Made by a program: the position numbers and the translations under genes. DNA of 64,000 bases from assembly GCA_041484195.1 (NCBI GenBank), contig JBGPHC010000023.1, positions 6,839 to 70,838 of the forward strand, given 5' to 3'. Positions 26,138-35,072 of the stretch are shown here, one piece after another (position 1 is the stretch's first letter; each line of letters opens with the position of its first letter). The notes under the pieces are model-generated. The model had not been told where the DNA came from and did not search any database. It saw nothing but the letters and a program-made list of their open reading frames with translations. This stretch comes from PSRI01 sp041484195 (GTDB lineage Bacteria > Bacteroidota > Bacteroidia > Chitinophagales > Chitinophagaceae).

Positions 26138-26692
26138 ATGACAACTAATCAACAATACCACCGCGCCATCAATAAAGCCAGGGAAATTTTTTTGAAGAAG
26201 ACAAAAGATTATGGAACTTCCTGGAGAGTGCTGCGGCCCATTGCCGTTGTGGACCAGATCTTCATCAAGGCAAAACGCATTCGAACTATCCAGGAAAACA
26301 AATCGCAGAAAGTCGCCGACGATATTCCATCAGAATTCATGGGAATCCTGAATTACGCGGTAATCGGACTGATTCAACTGGAACTACATTCAGAAGAGGT
26401 GGAGGAAATTCCCGTTGACAGAGTAGAACAACTCTATGACAAGATGATCTCAAGGGCCAGTGAACTGATGAAGGCAAAAAATCACGATTATGGAGAGGCC
26501 TGGCGCGAAATGAGTCAGGAGAGTTTTGTAGATCTCATTCTTTCTAAGGTATTACGCCTGCGCCAGATCATCGCGAATGAAGGCAAGACTCTGATCAGTG
26601 AAGGGATAGATGCCAATTATTACGACATCATCAACTATGCCGTTTTTGCCCTGATCCTGATTGGTGAAAATGAATCGGGCAAGAAGAATTAA
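26138..26692 (+). CDS. DUF1599 protein
   Basis: This 184-residue cytoplasmic protein has two copies of the DUF1599 motif: a KAREIFLKKTKDYGTSWRVLRP...VDQIFIKAKRIRTIQ half and a KMISRASELMKAKNHDYGEAWREMSQESFVDLILSKVLRLRQI half, each followed by a YYDIINYA / GILNYAVIGLIQLE helix. The arrangement resembles all-alpha nucleotide-binding folds, but no activity is established. I start it at MTTNQQYHRAINKA, because the 22 upstream in-frame codons lie in the short direct repeats and hairpin and look non-coding. folP upstream and the BT_3928-type gene downstream are its usual neighbours. Confidence 0.85.
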   Translation: MTTNQQYHRAINKAREIFLKKTKDYGTSWRVLRPIAVVDQIFIKAKRIRTIQENKSQKVADDIPSEFMGILNYAVIGLIQLELHSEEVEEIPVDRVEQLYDKMISRASELMKAKNHDYGEAWREMSQESFVDLILSKVLRLRQIIANEGKTLISEGIDANYYDIINYAVFALILIGENESGKKN

Positions 26693-26843
26693 CTGGCAAA
26701 GGGCCTGCTGCTTCATCGAAGCCGGTGCGCGATCAAAGGAGCGCCCGAATATAGGTCACCGGATGGCAATGCATAATATCTGAATGAAGAAAAGAGCCTA
26801 GATTTTCATAAATCCTTACTAAAACGAAAACCCGCTTGCGAAT

Positions 26844-28067
26844 ATGAAATCGATTGTCAATATTTCAAGGTTCCTGGTTGGAATACTATTCATTTTTTCA
26901 GGACTTGTAAAAGCCAATGATCCTCTCGGTTTGGCCTATAAAATGCAGGAATTCTTTGATATTTGGGCCCAGGGTGGTTTCCTGCCGGGATTGATGCACA
27001 GGATGGACAATTTTGCACTGGCTTTTTCCGTGCTGGTCATCGCCTTTGAAATAATCGCCGGGGTCGCAGTACTGGTAGGCTGGCGCATGCGCATTTTCGG
27101 TTGGCTATTGCTGTTACTTATCCTGTTTTTCACCTTCCTCACAGGATACGCCTATCTTTCGGGGAAATTCAGGAGTTGCGGATGTTTTGGAGATTGTATT
27201 CCATTGTCTCCTTTCGGTTCCTTTATAAAAGACCTCATACTACTGGTACTCATATTGCTGATTTTCGCAAACCGGAAAAAGATCAAACCCATTCTTTCCA
27301 TATCCGTCAGTACCGGCATCATGATGGTATCTTTGATTTTCAGTTTTGTCTTTCAATGGTATGTCTTGAAACATCTTCCCTTTGTAGATTGCCTTCCTTT
27401 CAAGGCGGGTAACGATATTCCTTCTAAAATGAAAATCCCTCCGGGCGCAATTCCCGATAGTACTGTAATCAGTTTCGTTTACCGAAAGGATGGGAAAGAA
27501 ATTGAATTTACCGCAGATCATTTCCCAGAAGATTTCGATGATTCCGTATATCATTTTGTGAAACGTTACGACAAGCTGATCCGGAAGGGGAATGCGGAAC
27601 CACCGATCAAGGATTTTAGCCTCAAGACCTCTGCGGGCATCGACACAACTCTCCCAATCCTGCAAAGTGCCGGCTATAAATTATTTCTATTTTTAAAAGA
27701 TGCTGATGAAGCCGCCAGTGGATGGGAAGCCGAATGCAGGCTGATCCTGAAACAAGCCGAAACAAAAAACATTCCGGCATTCCTGATCACGGCATCCGCA
27801 CCCGACCGCATCAATTCCTTCCTGGAAGATGAAAAGCTTGGCTGGATAAGCGTTTTGAGTTGTGACCCCGTTCCCATAAAAACTGCCGCACGCGCCAATC
27901 CAACTCTGATCCTGTTGAAGCAGGGAGTGATCATTGGGAAATGGAGCCAGGCCGATTTTGATAAAGCGTTTAAAACAATTTTGCAAATTGCAAATAACCC
28001 TGGAGAAAGCGCCGCAGCTTCTACCGGAAACCTTAGCAATGACAGCTTAAACAACAAAAATCCTTGA
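26844..28067 (+). CDS. BT_3928-type MauE/DoxX-like membrane protein
   Basis: This 407-residue protein starts with a four-helix MauE/DoxX-like membrane domain (about 5-27, 53-75, 80-102 and 125-142; ISRFLVGILFIFSGLVKANDPLG, CGCFGDCIPLSPFGSFIKD with a Cys cluster). One further hydrophobic segment at about 153-173 leads to a C-terminal part of about 230 residues, probably periplasmic and thioredoxin-like in outline but without a CxxC. MauE-type proteins are linked to disulfide handling; the BT_3928 family is uncharacterised. The last two bases plus the stop overlap the TTG start of the ABC permease gene, so the two are translationally coupled. Confidence 0.85.
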   Translation: MKSIVNISRFLVGILFIFSGLVKANDPLGLAYKMQEFFDIWAQGGFLPGLMHRMDNFALAFSVLVIAFEIIAGVAVLVGWRMRIFGWLLLLLILFFTFLTGYAYLSGKFRSCGCFGDCIPLSPFGSFIKDLILLVLILLIFANRKKIKPILSISVSTGIMMVSLIFSFVFQWYVLKHLPFVDCLPFKAGNDIPSKMKIPPGAIPDSTVISFVYRKDGKEIEFTADHFPEDFDDSVYHFVKRYDKLIRKGNAEPPIKDFSLKTSAGIDTTLPILQSAGYKLFLFLKDADEAASGWEAECRLILKQAETKNIPAFLITASAPDRINSFLEDEKLGWISVLSCDPVPIKTAARANPTLILLKQGVIIGKWSQADFDKAFKTILQIANNPGESAAASTGNLSNDSLNNKNP

Positions 28068-29113
28068 TTCGGTATATTACCAGGAAATCATTATATGGCC
28101 TGCTGGTGCTGGCTGGTGTGGTAATACTGGTTTTCTTTTTATTCCAGGGATTTGGCGACCCGGCAAGATTGGTTATGGGACAAACCGGAGACAGTACAAC
28201 CATAAAGAATATTCGCAAGGAACTTTATCTGGACCAGCCACGGTGGAAACAGTTTCTATACTATGTCCGCGATGTTTCACCCATCAGCATTCATACAGAA
28301 GCTGAAATTCGGGAAAAAAACCTGCAGGGTATCTTCATCGGCGGCCATTATAATATTGCAATCAAAATTCCTTATTTGCGGCGTTCCTATCAAACCAAGC
28401 GGGACGTTTGGGATATATTGATGGAGGCATTGCCTGGAACTATTCTTCTCGCTGTGGCGGCGATGATATTCGCCACCCTGGTTGGGATATCATTGGGCGT
28501 GTTGGCAGCGGTGAAAAAAGACTCCTTGATGGACAGTTCAGCCGTTTTTGCGAGTGTAATCGGAATTTCTGCTCCATCATTCTTCATGGGGATTTTGATT
28601 GCCTATTTTTTCGCAATCTACCTGGGACCCTTTTCGGGACTCAATCTCACAGGCAGTTATTACGAATACGACGATGTTACCGGAGAAAAATACCTGGCAC
28701 TCCGCAACCTGATACTGCCTGCACTCACATTGGGCATCCGTCCGCTCGCCATAATCACCCAGCTCACTCGCAGCGCCATGCTGGATGTGTTGAACCAGGA
28801 TTATATTCGTACTGCTTATGCAAAAGGATTGAGCAAAGGCAAAGTGCTTTGGAAACATGCGCTGCCCAATGCATTGAATCCTGTGATCACGGCCATTACC
28901 GGCTGGTTTGCGGAATTGCTGGCGGGCGCTTTTTTCGTGGAATATATATTTGGATGGAAAGGTATTGGGAAACTCACAGTGGATGCTCTTGACAAACTTG
29001 ATTTCCCCGTAGTAATGGGCAGTGTGCTGATAACCGCCACACTGTTTATCCTGGTCAATATCCTTTCCGATCTCCTGTATGGCCTGGTTGATCCCAGGAT
29101 ACGAGTGCGTTAA
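28064..29113 (+). CDS. DppB-type ABC transporter permease
   Basis: This 349-residue protein begins at TTG in a TTGA overlap with the upstream stop codon. It has the DppB/OppB arrangement: one N-terminal helix (about 8-30), GQTGDSTTIKNIRKELYLDQPRWKQFLYYVRD in the large periplasmic loop, and then five helices with the EAA-type loop LDVLNQDYIRTAYAKGLSKGKVLWKHALPNALNPV (about 244-278). Such permeases form the membrane channel of oligopeptide or nickel importers together with a DppC permease, ATPases and a binding protein. None of these partners is next to it, so they must be elsewhere. Confidence 0.9.
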   Translation: MIRYITRKSLYGLLVLAGVVILVFFLFQGFGDPARLVMGQTGDSTTIKNIRKELYLDQPRWKQFLYYVRDVSPISIHTEAEIREKNLQGIFIGGHYNIAIKIPYLRRSYQTKRDVWDILMEALPGTILLAVAAMIFATLVGISLGVLAAVKKDSLMDSSAVFASVIGISAPSFFMGILIAYFFAIYLGPFSGLNLTGSYYEYDDVTGEKYLALRNLILPALTLGIRPLAIITQLTRSAMLDVLNQDYIRTAYAKGLSKGKVLWKHALPNALNPVITAITGWFAELLAGAFFVEYIFGWKGIGKLTVDALDKLDFPVVMGSVLITATLFILVNILSDLLYGLVDPRIRVR

Positions 29114-29138
29114 TAGCGATAATTATTCCTTATTGTTT

Positions 29139-29933
29139 CTATTTTTCCTGAAATACTCTTACATAATCCACTTCCATCTTTTGGGGCCAGATATTTTCGT
29201 CTACTCCCTTTTGGCCTCCCCAGTCACCGCCCACTGCTATATTGAGCAACAGGTGCGCAGGCTGGTCAAATGGCCATCCATCCCTGCCACTATGTTCATT
29301 CGCAAACCGGAAGTATTCTTTATCATCAACAAATATCCTGATGCTCTCCGCATTCCATTCCATCTTGTAAACGTGAAATTTATCCATGCAATCAGGGACG
29401 GAAGTTATGGCTGTCTTCTGCGTTCCAATGGAATGATAATATTTCCTGCAATGTATGGATGCATGAATATTTCCCGGATCGAAACCCACGTGTTCCATAA
29501 TGTCAATTTCTCCATCGTCGGGCCATTTAAGTGGGGTAGTGGAGCCCAGCATCCATATGGCAGGCCAGGTGCCTTTTCCACGGGGAAGCCTGGCCCTCAC
29601 CTCAATCTTGCCATATTTCCAATCTCCCTTACCCTTTGTAACCAGCCTGGCTGAGGTATATTGCATGCCCTTGTAATTCTCCTTTCTTGCTTCAATGGTG
29701 AGCAGGCCATTTCCCACCCTGGCATTTTCCTGGCGTTTGGCCGTATAGAATTCCAATTCATGGTTACCCCATCCGTCTCCACCCACATCATAATTCCATT
29801 TGGAGGAGTCGGGCAGTCCCTTATAATTGAACTCATCGGCCCAAACAAGTTTCCATTTTGGTGATGAAACGGTATCGGTTCCGTTAGGCGATAGGCCAAC
29901 AGCCAATATCAGGGGTATCCATGCCAATTTCAT
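29139..29933 (-). CDS. Glycoside hydrolase family 16 (endo-beta-1,3-glucanase-like)
   Basis: This 264-residue secreted enzyme has a signal peptide-like start (MKLAWIPLILAVGLS) and the GH16 beta-jelly roll. The catalytic motif ExDxxE is complete: GE142-I-D144-I-M-E147-HVG, with E142 as nucleophile and E147 as acid/base in the family. WKLVWADEFNYKGLPDSSKW and GWGNHELEFYT are typical of laminarinases, as are GTWPAIWMLG and LLLNIAVGGDWGGQKGVDE. It should cut beta-1,3-glucans in the periplasm or outside. It converges with the DppB gene and has no partner genes. Confidence 0.92.
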   Translation of the reverse strand: MKLAWIPLILAVGLSPNGTDTVSSPKWKLVWADEFNYKGLPDSSKWNYDVGGDGWGNHELEFYTAKRQENARVGNGLLTIEARKENYKGMQYTSARLVTKGKGDWKYGKIEVRARLPRGKGTWPAIWMLGSTTPLKWPDDGEIDIMEHVGFDPGNIHASIHCRKYYHSIGTQKTAITSVPDCMDKFHVYKMEWNAESIRIFVDDKEYFRFANEHSGRDGWPFDQPAHLLLNIAVGGDWGGQKGVDENIWPQKMEVDYVRVFQEK

Positions 29934-30045
29934 ATGTAAACATTTTGCCGAAGCTAAAATTTAGTTTTCATATTTGAAAAATATCGTAAATTCCTATACT
30001 CAATTTTCAAAAGCGTTATTTTTCTGACCAGGCAAAATCAATTTT

Positions 30046-30486
30046 ATGGTACACATAACAGTAGCACAGATTTTTCATCGCAAAGGACGGCGTAACATAA
30101 CCATTTCGCCAGATGCAACCGTATTGGATGCTCTCAGGCTGATGGCCGAAAAAAACATCGGCTCCATCATCGTGATGGACGGAGATGAATATTGCGGATT
30201 GCTCACTGAAAGAGATTATGCTAGAAAAATAATGCTTTTGGGCAAGTCCTCCACCGATACCCTGGTGGCTGAGATCATGCTCGAGTACCTTCCCAAGATT
30301 TCACTGCGGCACAAACTGGAGGAGTGCATGGGCATCATGAGTGCTCATAATATCCGCTACCTGCCAGTCTTTGAAGGTGACGAATTCTATGGCGTCATTT
30401 CGGTTATGGATGTGGTAAAGGAAGCCCTCTTGTCGCAACAGGAAACCATTAATCAATTACAGAACTATATCCACTCAACTGTTTGA
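30046..30486 (+). CDS. Two-CBS-domain protein
   Basis: This 146-residue protein is a tandem CBS pair (Bateman module): a first domain with ITISPDATVLDALRLMAEKNIGSIIVMDGDEYCGLLTERDYARKI (about 17-62) and a second with PKISLRHKLEECMGIMSAHNIRYLPVFEGDEFYGVISVMDVVKEAL (about 82-128). No other domain is attached. Such stand-alone modules bind adenine nucleotides or related ligands and regulate partner proteins; the partner is unknown. Confidence 0.9.
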   Translation: MVHITVAQIFHRKGRRNITISPDATVLDALRLMAEKNIGSIIVMDGDEYCGLLTERDYARKIMLLGKSSTDTLVAEIMLEYLPKISLRHKLEECMGIMSAHNIRYLPVFEGDEFYGVISVMDVVKEALLSQQETINQLQNYIHSTV

Positions 30487-30517
30487 ATATTATTGTGCAG
30501 TCTATCCTTTTTTCAGC

Positions 30518-30525
30518 TATTTTTG
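30518..30525 (+). promoter_or_regulatory. Putative -7 box upstream of the 157-residue secreted protein gene
   Basis: TATTTTTG matches TAnnTTTG, 52 bp before the ATG; an ATTG lies about 22 bp further upstream. Confidence 0.4.
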
Positions 30526-30577
30526 CCGCGCCAAAAAAATCTGGCAAGCTATTTGGTAATCGTATAAAAACTAGACT

Positions 30578-31051
30578 ATGAAGAAAGGGCTATTAATGAT
30601 CGTCGTTGCTTTTTTTGCATTTTCATTTGCCGGGCATTCACAATCCATGGGTTATTCCTATAAAACAGCGCTCGGCGTCAAGGTATGGGATGGAGGAGGC
30701 ATATCCCTCAAACACTTTACCGGCAAAAACGCGGTTGAAGGAATCGCTTATTTCTGGTCGCATGGTTTCAGGTTGACCGGACTCTATGAAATTCATGGTG
30801 ATATTGAAGGCGCTAACGGACTGAAATGGTATATAGGTCCCGGAGCTCACGTAGGATTCTACAACAATCGCTATCATTATCCTTCGGGTAGCTACACCGC
30901 CATTGGAATCGACGGAGTGTTAGGTCTGGATTATAAGTTCAAAGGCGCTCCCATCAACCTTTCGCTCGACTGGCAGCCTTCATTTGAATTTGGAGATTTT
31001 TCAGGATTCAATGGTAGCTGGGGCGGATTGGGAATCCGGTACACATTCTAA
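30578..31051 (+). CDS. Small outer-membrane beta-barrel-like secreted protein
   Basis: This 157-residue protein has a clear signal peptide (MKKGLLMIVVAFFAFSFAGHSQ). The mature part alternates hydrophobic and polar residues and ends in GLGIRYTF, with a terminal Phe as in outer-membrane barrels. Blocks such as YKTALGVKVWDGGGISLKHF, WYIGPGAHVGFYNN, YTAIGIDGVLGLDYKF and INLSLDWQPSFEF look like antiparallel strands. It resembles small Bacteroidota porin-family proteins of unknown role. It has its own promoter-like box and a strong terminator. Confidence 0.8.
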   Translation: MKKGLLMIVVAFFAFSFAGHSQSMGYSYKTALGVKVWDGGGISLKHFTGKNAVEGIAYFWSHGFRLTGLYEIHGDIEGANGLKWYIGPGAHVGFYNNRYHYPSGSYTAIGIDGVLGLDYKFKGAPINLSLDWQPSFEFGDFSGFNGSWGGLGIRYTF

Positions 31052-31077
31052 AATGAAAATTTTCATAGCATCAGAAG

Positions 31078-31105
31078 TCCTGCAACCAATGCAGGATTTT
31101 TTTTT
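31078..31105 (+). terminator. Rho-independent terminator
   Basis: TCCTGCA-ACCAA-TGCAGGA followed by nine T, 26 nt after the stop of the 157-residue protein gene. It sits just before the convergent DUF721 gene. Confidence 0.9.
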
Positions 31106-31108
31106 GCT

Positions 31109-31390
31109 CTATTGTATAACCACTTCCCGTATAATATTTTCTCCCAGGGCCTCATTGACCCTTTCCTTTATCTTCTCTCTTTGAAATAAGAGTTCATTCT
31201 TAAGCGGCGCGACACTCGTGGTTATGAAAAGTGTGTTATTTACAATTTGAATCTTATCGGTGTATTTGGCAATGGCTTTTCCCATGAGTTGTTCCCATAC
31301 ATCCTCAATCTGCATGGCCTGAATTCCGGATTTTAAACGGCTCTGTTTCAGGAATTGTTTGAGTGCGTCGCCTAAAGAATATTGCCCCAT
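31109..31390 (-). CDS. DUF721 (DciA-like) protein
   Basis: This 93-residue protein matches DUF721: SLGDALKQFLKQSRLKSGIQAMQIEDVWEQLMGKAIAKYTDKI at the start and VNNTLFITTSVAPLKNELLFQREKIKERVNEALGENIIREVVI at the end. The family includes DciA, a helicase operator that helps load DnaB. It lies 69 bp downstream of recF on the same strand, a common pairing that supports a replication role, although this short Bacteroidota form has not been tested to my knowledge. Confidence 0.88.
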   Translation of the reverse strand: MGQYSLGDALKQFLKQSRLKSGIQAMQIEDVWEQLMGKAIAKYTDKIQIVNNTLFITTSVAPLKNELLFQREKIKERVNEALGENIIREVVIQ

Positions 31391-31459
31391 AACGTAAAGA
31401 TAGGAAAGAACCCCGACCGACGATGCCGGAGCGAATCAGGATAACGAAAATAGATGATC

Positions 31460-32551
31460 TCATTGATCTGCCAGTTCAATGATCTGGTGCTTCACCTGCA
31501 ACAGCTCCAGAGTTTCCTTCAATCTTTCACAATGGGTATCAGTTATGAATATCTGGCCTTTGTTTTCCACGCAAACCCGGTGCAACAGGTTGCGCATTCT
31601 AAAGTCGTCGAGCTTTTCAAATACATCATCCAGCAGGAGAATGGGAGCGAAGCCATTGTGCCGAAGCAGGATTTGAAATTCGGCCAGTTTGAGCGCAAAC
31701 AGCAGGCTCTTCCGTTGGCCCTGCGAGGCAATGCTTTTGAAATTCTCTCCATTCAGTGTGAATTGCAGATCATCCCTGTGGATGCCCACCTGGGTCCTTT
31801 GCAGCAGGATATCCTTATCCCGGCTCTTACGCATCAGGTTTTCGAATGAGTTCGATAGGAGTTGACTTTGATAGGAAATTTCCAACCGCTCCCCACTTCC
31901 TGCGATCGTTTCATATATTTCCTGAACTATTGGAAGAAAAAATTCTAATAATTCCTTTCTGGATTCGTGGACTTTATTTCCTGGATCCAGCAATTGCCCG
32001 GTGAGCACATCCAGAAGGCTCTCGTCGCGCCGCGGCGAATCTGCAAACGAGCGCAACAGATAGTTTCTTTGCTGCAGAATCCTGTTGTAGTCCATCAGGG
32101 ATTGCAGATAGGCAGGATCCAACTGCGACAGCGTATAATCCAGGAATTTTCTCCGCTCTTCACTGCCGCTGGTAATGATTTCCACATCATCTGGCGCCAC
32201 CATTACGCAGGGAAGCCGCCCGATATGGGCTGAAAACTTAAGATAGGCTTCATCATTTACACTGCATTCTTTCTTCCCATTTTCCCGGAGCACGCATATT
32301 ACTTTTTCAGATTTGTCATTCCTGACAAAATTCCCTTCGATCCTGAATCCCTTGCTGGCGAATCGCACATTCTGGATGTCAGTCTTTGAAAAATAGCTTT
32401 TGGTGAAACAGAGATAATAAATGGCGTCCAGGAGATTGGTTTTTCCCACTCCGTTTTTGCCGCAGAAACCCACGATCCGCTCCTCAAATACGAATGAGGA
32501 ATTTAAACTGTTCTTAAATTGAACCAATGATATGTTCTGAAGTTGAAGCAA
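31460..32551 (-). CDS. recF: DNA replication and repair protein RecF
   Basis: This 363-residue SMC-like ATPase helps load RecA at single-stranded gaps. It has Walker A GKNGVGKT (31-38), GRLPCVMVAPDDVEIITSGSEERRKFLDYTLSQLDPAYL in the middle (with the D-loop-like RRKFLD), the signature SQGQRKSLLFALKLAEF and Walker B ILLLDDVFEKLDDFR (about 310-324). The only start that fits is TTG; no in-frame ATG lies close upstream. It is followed by DUF721 and is divergent from pdhA. Confidence 0.95.
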   Translation of the reverse strand: MLQLQNISLVQFKNSLNSSFVFEERIVGFCGKNGVGKTNLLDAIYYLCFTKSYFSKTDIQNVRFASKGFRIEGNFVRNDKSEKVICVLRENGKKECSVNDEAYLKFSAHIGRLPCVMVAPDDVEIITSGSEERRKFLDYTLSQLDPAYLQSLMDYNRILQQRNYLLRSFADSPRRDESLLDVLTGQLLDPGNKVHESRKELLEFFLPIVQEIYETIAGSGERLEISYQSQLLSNSFENLMRKSRDKDILLQRTQVGIHRDDLQFTLNGENFKSIASQGQRKSLLFALKLAEFQILLRHNGFAPILLLDDVFEKLDDFRMRNLLHRVCVENKGQIFITDTHCERLKETLELLQVKHQIIELADQ

Positions 32552-32680
32552 AATGAGATTTTAATAAGTCCGGGCGCCGGCTGTCGGAATCAAAGCAGGC
32601 ATGAAAATCAGATTTTTGGCATGCTCCATTCGGGAATTCGGCCCGGATAAATATCGGCATCAAAATTCGGATTTAACTCA

Positions 32681-32688
32681 TATATTTG
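32681..32688 (+). promoter_or_regulatory. Putative -7 box upstream of pdhA
   Basis: TATATTTG matches TAnnTTTG and ends 13 bp before the ATG, so the mRNA leader would be only about 7 nt. No -33 TTTG is clear. Confidence 0.4.
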
Positions 32689-32701
32689 CCCCTCAAATTT
32701 T

Positions 32702-33718
32702 ATGTTCGTGAGTACCAAGACAAAAGACGCTACCAGGTTCACAAAAGAAACATATTTATACTGGTACGAACTGATGCTTTTGCTCCGCCGCTTTGAAGAA
32801 AAGGCGGGACAATTGTACGGTATGCAAAAGATCCGTGGATTTTGCCATCTCTATATAGGTCAGGAAGCTATAGCGGCTGGTTGTATGACCGCAACCAAAC
32901 CTGAAGACCCCTTCATCACCGCTTACCGTGACCATGGCCTGGCTATAGCCAAGGGTATCAGCGCCAAATCCTGCATGGCCGAACTGTTTGGAAAAGCTAC
33001 CGGCTGTTCCAAAGGGAAAGGTGGAAGCATGCACTTCTTCGGACATAAGGAAAGGTTTTTTGGAGGACATGGTATTGTTGGAGGCCAGATAGGGCCGGGA
33101 GCCGGACTCGCTTTTGCCGAGCAGTATAAAGGAACAGATAATGTTTCCCTGACTTTTTTTGGCGATGGCGCCGCCCGCCAGGGTGTCATTCATGAAACCT
33201 TTAACCTGGCGATGCTATGGAAATTGCCGGTGGTATTTATTTGCGAGAACAATAACTATGCGATGGGTACTTCGGTAGAAAGAACTTCCAATGTAATTGA
33301 TATTTATAAATTGGCCGATGGATATGAAATGCCGGCCGACAGTGTGGATGGAATGAGTCCTGAAGCCGTTCATGAATCAGTGGCAAGGGCAGTAAAACGC
33401 GCCAGGGAAGGCGGCGGACCAACACTTCTGGAAATCAAAACCTACCGGTACAAAGGACATTCCATGAGTGACCCGGCAAAGTATCGTACCAAGGAAGAGG
33501 TTGAAGAATATAAGGAGCGTGACCCAATTGATTATACACTTGGAAAATTGCAGAATGAGTTCCAGGTCTCTGAAGATGAAATTGAAAAGATCAATGAAAG
33601 GGTGAAGCACGAAGTGGAAGAGGCCGTTCAGTTTGCGGAAGAAAGCCCCTTCCCGGATGCCAGCGAATTGCTGAAAGATATTTATGTACAGAAAGACTAT
33701 CCATTCATCATGGATTAG
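32702..33718 (+). CDS. pdhA: Pyruvate dehydrogenase E1 component, alpha subunit
   Basis: This 338-residue protein is the E1-alpha subunit that binds thiamine diphosphate and decarboxylates pyruvate in the pyruvate dehydrogenase complex. It has MLLLRRFEEKAGQLYGMQKIRGFCHLYIGQEAI (about 26-58), SKGKGGSMHFF (about 103-113) and the ThDP motif FFGDGAARQG...ENNNYAMGT (about 153-192). The phosphorylation-loop-like YRYKGHSMSDPAKYRTKEEV follows. The length is normal. The beta subunit is not adjacent. Related 2-oxoacid or acetoin dehydrogenases are possible, but the sequence fits PdhA best. Confidence 0.92.
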   Translation: MFVSTKTKDATRFTKETYLYWYELMLLLRRFEEKAGQLYGMQKIRGFCHLYIGQEAIAAGCMTATKPEDPFITAYRDHGLAIAKGISAKSCMAELFGKATGCSKGKGGSMHFFGHKERFFGGHGIVGGQIGPGAGLAFAEQYKGTDNVSLTFFGDGAARQGVIHETFNLAMLWKLPVVFICENNNYAMGTSVERTSNVIDIYKLADGYEMPADSVDGMSPEAVHESVARAVKRAREGGGPTLLEIKTYRYKGHSMSDPAKYRTKEEVEEYKERDPIDYTLGKLQNEFQVSEDEIEKINERVKHEVEEAVQFAEESPFPDASELLKDIYVQKDYPFIMD

Positions 33719-33795
33719 AGATAAAAGTGAGAGGCCATGGCATTGAACGGCCTTTTCTCTTAATCATCAGAGTCCAATTTCAAGCGTCAAATACA

Positions 33796-34470
33796 ATGAT
33801 TGAAAAAAAACACGAAGCAGCGGAGCCTGCAGCGTTCGTAAGAGCCAAAGGATTTTGGGAGCGATACAATAAACCGATAGCTATTGCCTGTACCGCGGTA
33901 ATCCTGCTGGTGGGCGGCTATTTTATTTATAAGTACTGGATCAGGCTTCCTGAAAATGAAAAAGCGGCCGATGCCATTGGCAAAGCAGAAGAGTATTTTG
34001 CCGCCGATAGCATTCGCCTTGCTCTCAATGGTGATGGCATCAACCCGGGATTTTTGAAAGTGGTCAGCAAATACGAAAACACGCCTTCAGGAAACCTTGC
34101 CAAATTATATGCGGGTGAATGTTATATGCATTTGGGCGATTACAACAACGCAATCAAATACCTGAAAGGCTTTGACCCTAACGGTTCCCTTCAAACGAAG
34201 GCCCTGGTCTTCGGCCTCATGGGCGATGCTTTTGCGGAATTGAAGAAGAATGATGAGGCCGTTGATAATTATAAAAAGGCCGCGACCACATTCGAAAAGA
34301 ATATCAATTTTTCTTCCGAATACCTGTATCGCGCGGCCAGTCTCTACGACCTCATGGGAAAGAATAAGGAAGCGATTGAATTATTTCAACAGTTGAAGGA
34401 TAAATATCCCAGAACTCAAAGAGGGTTCCTGGCCGAAAAATATCTGGGGAAACTGGGTGCTACAAAATAG
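33796..34470 (+). CDS. Membrane-anchored tetratricopeptide-repeat protein
   Basis: This 224-residue protein has one membrane helix (about 29-48, IAIACTAVILLVGGYFIYKYW) and three or four TPR-like helix pairs after it (AKLYAGECYMHLGDYNNAIKYLKGF, ALVFGLMGDAFAELKKNDEAVDNYKKAA, YLYRAASLYDLMGKNKEAIELFQQLKDKYP). The layout resembles YfgM-type proteins that help secretory chaperones, so a periplasmic scaffold role is possible. I start at MIEKKHEAAE, since the 23 upstream codons have no family-like sequence. It is 77 bp after pdhA. Confidence 0.85.
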   Translation: MIEKKHEAAEPAAFVRAKGFWERYNKPIAIACTAVILLVGGYFIYKYWIRLPENEKAADAIGKAEEYFAADSIRLALNGDGINPGFLKVVSKYENTPSGNLAKLYAGECYMHLGDYNNAIKYLKGFDPNGSLQTKALVFGLMGDAFAELKKNDEAVDNYKKAATTFEKNINFSSEYLYRAASLYDLMGKNKEAIELFQQLKDKYPRTQRGFLAEKYLGKLGATK

Positions 34471-34544
34471 ACCGGTGGTGCTGATACAGAGCCCAGCAAT
34501 CATTGGCCCGGCAAGATATTCTGACTTTGAATTTTCATCAGACC

Positions 34545-35048
34545 ATGGCTGAAATCAGTAACAGTAATCTATATCAAATTGACGCAGGCATTCTCCCCGG
34601 AGATGCCTGTGTTGTTATTGTGCGTACCGAATGGAATGCCGCCTTCGTTGACAGGCTGGAAGAAGGTTGCGTCAGGATCCTGGATCAATACAAGGCGATG
34701 CATGAAACCGTTACAGTACCGGGCGCAATTGAAATTTCCTTTGCCATCAAAAGTTATTGGGATAACCAAAAATATCGCGACGGCAAGCCGGAAGCCTTCA
34801 TCGCCCTGGGTTGCGTGGTGCGCGGCGGAACACCGCATTTTGACTATGTGTGCAAAGCCATAACCGAAGGGGTTTTGCAATTGAATATGATTTTACCCGT
34901 TCCTGTTATATTTGGAGTGCTTACGGTTGACAACGCGCAGCAGGCCGAGGAAAGACTGGGTGGCCAACATGGGCATAAAGGAGAAGAAGCAGGCATCACG
35001 GCCCTGAAAATGATTGGATTGAAAAGGTCTTTTTCCAGAAATAAATAG
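34545..35048 (+). CDS. ribH: 6,7-dimethyl-8-ribityllumazine synthase
   Basis: This 167-residue enzyme makes the riboflavin precursor lumazine from 5-amino-6-ribitylaminouracil and 3,4-dihydroxy-2-butanone 4-phosphate and forms pentamers or 60-mers. Motifs are VVIVRTEWNAAFVDRLEEG, HETVTVPGAIEISFAIK (phosphate-site region), ALGCVVRGGTPHFDYVC with the catalytic His, and PVIFGVLTVDNAQQAEERLGG. I chose the ATG of MAEISNSN; the TTG start 14 codons upstream gives no extra homology. Other rib genes are not nearby. Confidence 0.94.
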   Translation: MAEISNSNLYQIDAGILPGDACVVIVRTEWNAAFVDRLEEGCVRILDQYKAMHETVTVPGAIEISFAIKSYWDNQKYRDGKPEAFIALGCVVRGGTPHFDYVCKAITEGVLQLNMILPVPVIFGVLTVDNAQQAEERLGGQHGHKGEEAGITALKMIGLKRSFSRNK

Positions 35049-35072
35049 TTTGACGCCCAAGGCGGACCGCTC

